Assembly: GCA_045575975.1 (NCBI GenBank)
Contig: JAZNFO010000029.1
Coordinates: 1-23,940 of the forward strand
Direction of reading: 5' to 3'
Source of the DNA: RGIG8709 sp045575975
GTDB lineage: Bacteria > Bacillota > Clostridia > Monoglobales > Monoglobaceae
Length of the DNA stretch: 23,940 bases
A program made the position numbers and the translations under genes. Below the pieces are notes generated by a model. It saw only the letters and a program-made list of their open reading frames with translations. It had not been told where the DNA came from and made no database searches. Below, piece by piece: positions 16,059 to 21,041 of the stretch (within the stretch, counting starts at the first letter, position 1; each line of letters begins with the position of its first letter).

Positions 16059-16805
16059 ATGAATTTTAAAATTTTTAAGAGAACTTATTCTCAGGAACTT
16101 GATATAAAAAACATTCCGAAGCACATCGGAATTATAATGGACGGAAACGGCAGATGGGCAACAAAGCGTCATCTGCCTCGTTCTGCAGGACATAAGCAAG
16201 GTGCAGAAACCCTTAAAAGAATTGTTAAATATGCAAACAGCCTTGGTGTTGAAATCATTACTGCCTACGCTTTTTCTACAGAAAACTGGAACAGACCTCA
16301 GAAGGAGGTTGATGCCCTTATGGACCTTTTATACAATTATCTGCTTCAGGCAGAAGAACAGTTCAAAGGAACCAATGTTATTTTAAAAGTTATCGGCGAC
16401 CAGACTCCTCTTTCAGATAAAATCAAAGAGGCTATAGTTCATGCAGAGGAAATCACAAAAAACAACACGGGACTTGTTCTGAATGTGGCTCTTAACTATG
16501 GCGGTCGTGACGAAATTATAAACGGTATTAAAAGACTTTATGAAGATGCAAAAAATGATAAAATTTCTATAGAAAATCTCACAGAACATGAATTTTCCAA
16601 TTATCTTTACACAAAGGAAAACTCTGATGCAGACCTTATTATCCGTCCAAGCGGAGAGCTTAGACTTTCAAACTTTCTTCTGTGGCAATCAGCATATTCA
16701 GAATTCTGGTTTGACAATTTGTGTTGGCCCGATTTTAAAGAAAAGGACCTTAAGCGTGCTATTTTAGACTATCAAAAAAGAAACAGAAGGTTCGGAAAGG
16801 TGTAA
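16059..16805 (+). CDS. uppS: Isoprenyl transferase, undecaprenyl diphosphate synthase
   Basis: This cis-prenyltransferase makes undecaprenyl diphosphate, the lipid carrier for peptidoglycan and wall polymers. The 248-residue product shows the N-terminal HIGIIMDGNGRWA with catalytic Asp28, the substrate-binding FSTENWNRP (72-80), and the C-terminal signature RPSGELRLSNFLLWQSAYSE. Most homologues have RTSGE where this one has RPSGE. The start codon at 16059 lies 8 bases after the frr stop without a recognisable ribosome binding site. No better in-frame start is available before the catalytic motif, so expression probably depends on coupling to frr. cdsA follows 6 bp after the stop. Confidence 0.96.
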   Translation: MNFKIFKRTYSQELDIKNIPKHIGIIMDGNGRWATKRHLPRSAGHKQGAETLKRIVKYANSLGVEIITAYAFSTENWNRPQKEVDALMDLLYNYLLQAEEQFKGTNVILKVIGDQTPLSDKIKEAIVHAEEITKNNTGLVLNVALNYGGRDEIINGIKRLYEDAKNDKISIENLTEHEFSNYLYTKENSDADLIIRPSGELRLSNFLLWQSAYSEFWFDNLCWPDFKEKDLKRAILDYQKRNRRFGKV

Positions 16806-16811
16806 AAAGCT

Positions 16812-17609
16812 ATGAAAACTCGAATTATAACTGCTCTTTTGATTGTTCCCGCACTTGTTCTCCTTGTTATATGGGGAAACATACCATTTATCTCTTTTGT
16901 GGTTACATTGGTGAGCCTTATGGGACTTTGGGAGCTTTACAACGCGGTGAAAATCACAGACAAAAAAATCCTTTGCACCATTTCATACATAGGTGCAGCT
17001 TTAATTGTTATATTCAATACATTCTTTTCAGAATTTATACTTCCTCTTTTTTGCCTGTGGCTTTTTGTTCTGTTTTTATACTACCTGAAAAATCACAGGG
17101 AAACAAAGCTTAATGACATAACAACAGTTTATCTTTCACTTATTTACATACCGTTTTTGCTTTCACATATTTCTCTTGTTTTCAGATTCGAAAACGGAAA
17201 ATTTTTAATATGGTTTTTACTTGTTGGTGCATTCATCACAGACAGCCTTGCATATTTCACAGGAGTTTTCTTTGGAAAACACAAGCTATGCCCTGAAATC
17301 AGTCCTAAAAAAACAATAGAAGGTTTTTTAGGCGGTGTTTTCGGAACAGGTGTTGTTTTCCTTTTGATGGCTTATTTCAACAATTTATATTTTGACGGAA
17401 ACTTTAATCTTTTCCTGATTTTTGTTGTTGGAATACTATCTGCAATTATTTCTGCTCTCGGTGATTTGGTTGCATCACAAATTAAAAGAGAATACGGTGT
17501 TAAAGACTACGGCTCACTCCTCCCCGGTCACGGCGGGATTCTTGACAGATGCGACAGTTTGATTATAGTTACACCGTTTTTATACTATATTTTTACTTTT
17601 ATTTTTTAA
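16812..17609 (+). CDS. cdsA: Phosphatidate cytidylyltransferase (CDP-diglyceride synthase)
   Basis: CdsA makes CDP-diacylglycerol from phosphatidic acid and CTP at the membrane, the branch point for phosphatidylglycerol and cardiolipin. The 265-residue protein has about eight hydrophobic helices and the full family signature near its C-terminus, Ser222 to Asp248, containing KREYGVKDYG and LPGHGGILDRCD. Two further conserved stretches are ITDSLAYFTG (142-151) and SPKKTIEG (164-171). The ATG at 16812 is preceded by AAAGGTG inside the end of uppS. In many bacteria dxr and rseP come next; here a short-chain dehydrogenase begins 12 bp after the stop. Confidence 0.96.
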   Translation: MKTRIITALLIVPALVLLVIWGNIPFISFVVTLVSLMGLWELYNAVKITDKKILCTISYIGAALIVIFNTFFSEFILPLFCLWLFVLFLYYLKNHRETKLNDITTVYLSLIYIPFLLSHISLVFRFENGKFLIWFLLVGAFITDSLAYFTGVFFGKHKLCPEISPKKTIEGFLGGVFGTGVVFLLMAYFNNLYFDGNFNLFLIFVVGILSAIISALGDLVASQIKREYGVKDYGSLLPGHGGILDRCDSLIIVTPFLYYIFTFIF

Positions 17610-17621
17610 CGGAGGCTTATT

Positions 17622-18398
17622 ATGAAAGCTCTTATAACCGGTGCAAGTTCAGGCTTTGGCTGGGATATGGCTCACATTCTTTCCGATATGGGATATGATA
17701 TTGTGGCTGTTGCAAGAAGAGAAGAAAAGCTTTTAAAATTAAAAACTGAGCTTAAAACAAATGTTGAAACTGTCTGTATGGATGTATGCGACAAAGAAAA
17801 GTGCATATCACTTGCATCCTATGCAAAGGATATTGATGTTTTTATAAATAATGCAGGGTTTGGAGTTTTCGGAGAATTTTCCAAAAATGATTTGGAAACC
17901 GAGCTTAAAATGATCGACACGAACATAAAGGCAGTTCATACTTTAACAAAGCTTTTTCTGAATGAATTCAGGAAAAAGAATTCTGGCTACATCCTGAATG
18001 TGGCATCCCTTGCATCATTTTTCCCCGGTCCTCTTTTTGCATCTTACTATGCTTCAAAATCTTATGTTCTCCGACTTACTCAGGCAATAGCAGAAGAACT
18101 TAGAAGAGAAAAATCAAATGTTAAAATAAGTGTTCTTTGCCCCGGACCTGCAGAAACAGAATTTGGCACAGTTGCAAATGTGAACTTTGGAGACGGAACA
18201 GAAAAATCAAGAAACTGTATTGTCCTTTCAAGCAGACAGGTTGCAGATTATGCAATAAAGAAAATGTTCTCAGGAAAACAGGTTATTATCCCCGGAGGAA
18301 TAATGAAATTTGCAGCCTTTTTAAGACATTTTATTCCGGATACAAATCTTGCCAAAATTGTTTACATTATTCAAAGTAAAAAGTGCATAATGAAATAA
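17622..18398 (+). CDS. Short-chain dehydrogenase/reductase (SDR), specific substrate unknown
   Basis: This is a classical SDR with a Rossmann fold, 258 residues long. It has the cofactor motif TGASSGFG (6-13), NNAG (76-79), and a catalytic Ser near 129 (NVASLAS) with Tyr142 and Lys146 in YYASK, followed by the conserved PG of LCPGPAETEF. The Arg pair in VARREEK (about 30-35) after the second strand favours NADP over NAD. Relatives are often annotated DltE/YqjQ-like, but no sure substrate can be read. The ATG at 17622 follows CGGAGG. The gene is 12 bp after cdsA, so it is probably the last member of that operon. A hairpin at 18521-18555 may terminate it. Confidence 0.9.
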   Translation: MKALITGASSGFGWDMAHILSDMGYDIVAVARREEKLLKLKTELKTNVETVCMDVCDKEKCISLASYAKDIDVFINNAGFGVFGEFSKNDLETELKMIDTNIKAVHTLTKLFLNEFRKKNSGYILNVASLASFFPGPLFASYYASKSYVLRLTQAIAEELRREKSNVKISVLCPGPAETEFGTVANVNFGDGTEKSRNCIVLSSRQVADYAIKKMFSGKQVIIPGGIMKFAAFLRHFIPDTNLAKIVYIIQSKKCIMK

Positions 18399-18472
18399 AA
18401 TGTATACACGGTATATCATTCACCTTATAAAATGTTTACATCGTGTTTACATTTCTTTAAAAAATGCTTACA
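18359..18472 (+). repeat. Series of TGTTTACA-like boxes at helical spacing
   Basis: TGTTTACA occurs at 18359-18366 (in the SDR gene's end), 18433-18440 and 18444-18451. The palindromic TGTATACA lies at 18401-18408 and TGCTTACA at 18465-18472. Their start-to-start distances are 42, 32, 11 and 21 bases, all close to whole turns of DNA. This suggests binding sites on one face of the helix. The binding factor is unknown. Confidence 0.45.
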
Positions 18473-18481
18473 ATCGCAAAC

Positions 18482-18530
18482 AAAGTAAAGTAAAGTAAAG
18501 TAAAGAAGAGTAAAGTAAAGAAGAGTGAAG
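18482..18530 (+). repeat. TAAAG pentanucleotide tandem repeat
   Basis: About ten five-base units occur in register: six exact TAAAG, two AAGAG, one TGAAG and a partial first unit. A 15-base higher-order unit (TAAAG TAAAG AAGAG) is present twice in succession at 18496-18525. It is non-coding in both directions as far as can be judged, and it overlaps the 5' arm of the hairpin 18521-18555. Confidence 0.8.
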
Positions 18531-18555
18531 AACTCCCCCGGAGAATTTTACTCTT
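18521..18555 (+). terminator. Hairpin, possible terminator of the cdsA-SDR transcript
   Basis: AAGAGTGAA (18521-18529) pairs with TTTACTCTT (18547-18555) with one G-T pair. Inside it, CTCC (18533-18536) and GGAG (18540-18543) close a CCC loop. A T-rich run, TTTCATTTTC, follows. The upstream AAGAGTAAA (18506-18514) can pair with the same 3' arm perfectly, so two alternative structures exist. Confidence 0.45.
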
Positions 18556-18600
18556 TCATTTTCTATAACTTTGTTACACCGATAAAGAAAGAGGCAACTT

Positions 18601-18828
18601 ATGAAGAAATATAAAATCTTAAGAAATATTTTTATCATTCTTGCACTGATATTATCCCATATTATGTGCATAGATACAGCATACAATTATGCAAGTATGC
18701 TTTGTGCCATTCAGCACAGGGGATTCAGTGCTCCTGCAAGCACGGCATTTCTTTTTTCAATACCTCACGCAATAGGAACTGTAATTTGCATAATTTTAGC
18801 TTTAGTGTTTAACAAAAAATCCCGCTAG
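18601..18828 (+). CDS. Small two-helix membrane protein, unknown function
   Basis: I do not recognise this 75-residue protein as a named family. A basic start (MKKYKILRN) leads into a first hydrophobic helix (about 8-26). A polar loop with two Cys and the segment HRGFSAPASTAF follows, then a second helix (about 52-69) and the basic end NKKSR. Basic residues at both ends suggest a hairpin with both termini in the cytoplasm. The ATG at 18601 is preceded by AAAGAGG at good distance, which supports real translation. The SLH protein starts 19 bp after its stop with its own strong ribosome binding site, so the two genes are probably co-transcribed. No clear promoter was found in front. Confidence 0.7.
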   Translation: MKKYKILRNIFIILALILSHIMCIDTAYNYASMLCAIQHRGFSAPASTAFLFSIPHAIGTVICIILALVFNKKSR

Positions 18829-18847
18829 CAAGCAAGGAGGATTATTT

Positions 18848-20413
18848 ATGAAAAAATTATTATCTATATTTCTTTTTGTTGCCATATCGTTTCCCCTTTG
18901 TCAAACCGTATTTGCAGACCGGGAATACATTGGAGAAACAGTAGTTAAAGACAATATGCTGTTTATTAACGGCAACTCAATTGCAGCAGCACAGCTCCCC
19001 AATGAATTTGTTTATATCCCCGTTGAGCTTCTTGACTATTACGGCTTTGATATTTCACTTAATACTGATAACGGATATAAAAATTATAGATTAAGACGGG
19101 ACGGCTCATCAGATTTCGTGCCAAAGTTCACCTACAATGCAGAGCATTATAAAAACCTTGAAAAGGTTTATTCAACAGATGCAAAGGTTTATATAGATTC
19201 AGATATTCCAGCCAATGCATTTGAGCTTGAAGACGGAACGGTTTTAATCCAGAGCGACGAGCTTGCAAAATACGGCACATACAACTGGGATGCTGAATCT
19301 CACACCATTTCAATTATTTTTGACAAAGAAGCCTTTATGCCCGTTGGTCAGCCTTTTCACAATGTGTTAGGGCTTAACCGTATAGAGGAAATAGAAAGCG
19401 GTGTGATTGTCAGAGCTGACGGAAAATGCGCTGATATTGAACCCGATGACTTAAGAGCATGGCTTAATGTTTACTGGGATTTTTCACCCTTTGACAGAGT
19501 AATTTCACCATACGATCCAAATGTTTACCGCGAATCTTATATAAAGCTATGGACAAAGGATAAGGCAAAATCATTTATTGTTTATCCAAACGGAGGTGTT
19601 ATAGTTGGCTCTTATGGCACTCCTTGTGAATCTCACGGAGAAATAAAGAAAAATTACATCTGGTATCTACCCTATATCGGTAACGGACGAACTGCTTTAT
19701 ATACAGCAGATACTAAGCTCAGTAGAAAATACATTATTGAGGGAACTGAAGAATTTACCGGAAAACTAAGAAATGTTACACCTGATGATATAGAAGTTGT
19801 CCCCGAAAACAATCTGCTTATTACAGACAGTGCAAGCAGCTGGGCAAAGCCCGAAATTGAAAAGGCGGCTGCCTGCAATCTGCTTCCTTACGAATTTACA
19901 GATAAATACGAAATGAATATAACAAGACAAGAATTTTGTGATTTAATATATCGTCTTATCGCAACAGAGTTTTACCCATACAGTGACTCAAGAATGGGAG
20001 AATGGTCTACAATAGATAACATTATAGGCGAAAGACAGCTAAGAGAAAAGGTAAATTCAGTTTCTTTTACCGACTGCCAAGATGACAAAATCAAATTTTT
20101 ATCAAGTGCAGATATAATTTTGGGTATGGGAGACGGCACATTTGCTCCCGACTCCTCCATTACCAGAGAACAGGCTGCTACCATTTTATCGAGAACGGCA
20201 ATTTTTTTAGGAAATAAGACAATTGCCAAGCCAAGCTATACAACTTCATATAGCGACGAAGAATTTATCTCAGAATGGGCAAAATTTGCCATCTGGAGTA
20301 TGAGAGCAATGAATATTATGAAAGGGGTTTCCGAAACAGAATTTGACCCTCAAGGAAACTATACTGTGGAGCAGGCTATAGCAACAATGATTAGATTATA
20401 TGAATGTTATTAA
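18848..20413 (+). CDS. Secreted SLH-domain surface protein
   Basis: This 521-residue exported protein is predicted to bind the wall through S-layer homology domains. A signal peptide (1-23, cleavage likely after VFA) is followed by a region resembling copper-amine-oxidase-like N-terminal stalk domains (about 30-160), with FVYIPVELLDYYGFDI and NWDAESHTISIIFD. The middle region (about 165-325) has no family I can name. Three SLH units close the protein: about 328-372 (weakest), 406-452 with the canonical ILGMGDGTFAPDSSITREQAATIL, and 467-518 with MNIMKGVSETEFDPQGNYTVEQA. The ATG at 18848 follows AAGGAGG. SLH domains usually attach to pyruvylated wall polymers. Its role could be structural or enzymatic; no catalytic motif is evident. 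Confidence 0.88.
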   Translation: MKKLLSIFLFVAISFPLCQTVFADREYIGETVVKDNMLFINGNSIAAAQLPNEFVYIPVELLDYYGFDISLNTDNGYKNYRLRRDGSSDFVPKFTYNAEHYKNLEKVYSTDAKVYIDSDIPANAFELEDGTVLIQSDELAKYGTYNWDAESHTISIIFDKEAFMPVGQPFHNVLGLNRIEEIESGVIVRADGKCADIEPDDLRAWLNVYWDFSPFDRVISPYDPNVYRESYIKLWTKDKAKSFIVYPNGGVIVGSYGTPCESHGEIKKNYIWYLPYIGNGRTALYTADTKLSRKYIIEGTEEFTGKLRNVTPDDIEVVPENNLLITDSASSWAKPEIEKAAACNLLPYEFTDKYEMNITRQEFCDLIYRLIATEFYPYSDSRMGEWSTIDNIIGERQLREKVNSVSFTDCQDDKIKFLSSADIILGMGDGTFAPDSSITREQAATILSRTAIFLGNKTIAKPSYTTSYSDEEFISEWAKFAIWSMRAMNIMKGVSETEFDPQGNYTVEQAIATMIRLYECY

Positions 20414-20463
20414 AAAAAGCTTTGCATAAGCAAATCAACCATTATTATAAATTATTCACTAGC

Positions 20464-20590
20464 GAAGCGGCTTCTTCATTCATTATTCATTAAAAAATCC
20501 TGTCGAATTTAATGAATGATGAATATTGAATAATGAAAAATGAATAATACAAAACAAAAAATCCTATCTTTCGACAGGATTTTTTGTTTT
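20464..20590. repeat. Nested inverted-repeat intergenic element
   Basis: AAAAAATCCTGTCGAA (20492-20507) has a perfect 16-base inverted copy at 20570-20585. ATTATTCATT (20482-20491) has one at 20539-20548, and related ATTCATT/AATGAAT words fill the space between. GAAGC-G-GCTTC (20464-20474) sits at the left edge. This ATTCATTA-rich pattern resembles short palindromic intergenic repeats of Clostridia. No transposase or clear target-site duplication is visible. Confidence 0.6.
20551..20590. terminator. Hairpin terminator within the intergenic repeat
   Basis: A 15-bp perfect stem AAAACAAAAAATCCT (20551-20565) / AGGATTTTTTGTTTT (20576-20590) encloses a 10-base loop and has A- and T-rich arms suited to termination on either strand. 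It is the first strong terminator after the SLH gene, about 140 bases past its stop. Confidence 0.7.
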
Positions 20591-20621
20591 GGTGCGAGTG
20601 TTCATAATATGTCACAACTAA

Positions 20622-20774
20622 AATAACGAGAAAACGGCATCAAATCGTATATTCTGCAACGCTTGGCTGAACGGACAGACAAATAGCTACAGTTACGGCG
20701 AACTTGGAGATATAGCTAACAACACTATATGGCACCTGATTTTTATACAAATAATCTTGAAAAAGTCAGAGTTA
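20622..20774 (+). pseudogene. Start-less open stretch, probable gene remnant
   Basis: This 51-codon open stretch has no start codon and is bounded by stops at both ends. It reads NRIFCNAWLNGQTNSYSYGELGDIANN before becoming hydrophobic and unlikely. The tyrosine/asparagine/glycine-rich text looks like protein rather than noise and is faintly reminiscent of RHS/YD-repeat proteins. At about 20725 the convincing reading appears to jump into the frame of the small downstream ORF, as if one gene were split by a frameshift. The family identity is a guess. Confidence 0.35.
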
Positions 20775-20938
20775 TAATCGCTCCCGCAATTGAAGATTAT
20801 AAATCCGGCAAAATTACTTATACAGAAGCAGAGTTCAATGCAAGAAATATGATTATTTATCAATCTATCAAACCTGATTTCACTCCCGATGTTGAATACA
20901 TGAGATCCTCTTTCGAGAGATATTCCATCAGTGGATAA
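20729..20938 (+). CDS. Small hypothetical protein or the C-terminal fragment of a broken gene
   Basis: I do not recognise this 69-residue product. It is soluble and mixed-charge, with LEKVRVIIAPAIEDYKSGKITYTEAEFNARNMI suggesting two helices joined by a short turn. No membrane segment or known motif is visible. No ribosome binding site lies at a useful distance before ATG 20729: the nearest GGAGA is about 20 bases upstream, and an in-frame TAA occurs just before the ATG. The preceding region in another frame also reads like protein, so this may be the surviving end of a longer gene. The composition nevertheless looks like genuine coding sequence. A strong hairpin at 20992-21023 follows. Confidence 0.4.
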   Translation: MAPDFYTNNLEKVRVIIAPAIEDYKSGKITYTEAEFNARNMIIYQSIKPDFTPDVEYMRSSFERYSISG

Positions 20939-20991
20939 CAGCTTGTTTATTTTTGCAAGAAAATTATTATTAGAATAAATAGCGAAAATAC

Positions 20992-21023
20992 TAATGGCAT
21001 ACCGTTTCGACGGTATGCCATTA
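20992..21023. terminator. Bidirectional terminator at the end of the BspA-like gene
   Basis: A 14-bp perfect stem TAATGGCATACCGT (20992-21005) / ACGGTATGCCATTA (21010-21023) has a TTCG tetraloop on the plus strand. It lies 19 bases after the BspA-like gene's stop (minus strand), where TATTTTC follows. It also lies after the small plus-strand ORF, where ATGATTTT follows. Confidence 0.75.
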
Positions 21024-21041
21024 ATGATTTTAACTATAAAA

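Larger units (their letters stand above)
20414..20728. other. Gene-poor interval after the SLH gene
   Basis: This stretch has no intact gene. It holds the nested inverted repeats (20464-20590), the terminator-like hairpin (20551-20590) and the start-less coding remnant that begins at 20622. I saw no tRNA, riboswitch or promoter of quality in it. Confidence 0.7.

Noticed and set aside
18482..18530. CRISPR-like array
   Set aside because: The units are five bases with no spacers, and no cas genes are present. It is a simple tandem repeat.
18468..18686. Minus-strand 72-residue frame across the TAAAG repeat
   Set aside because: Its leucine/tyrosine/serine text is simply the repeat's complement, and it opposes the better-supported small membrane gene.
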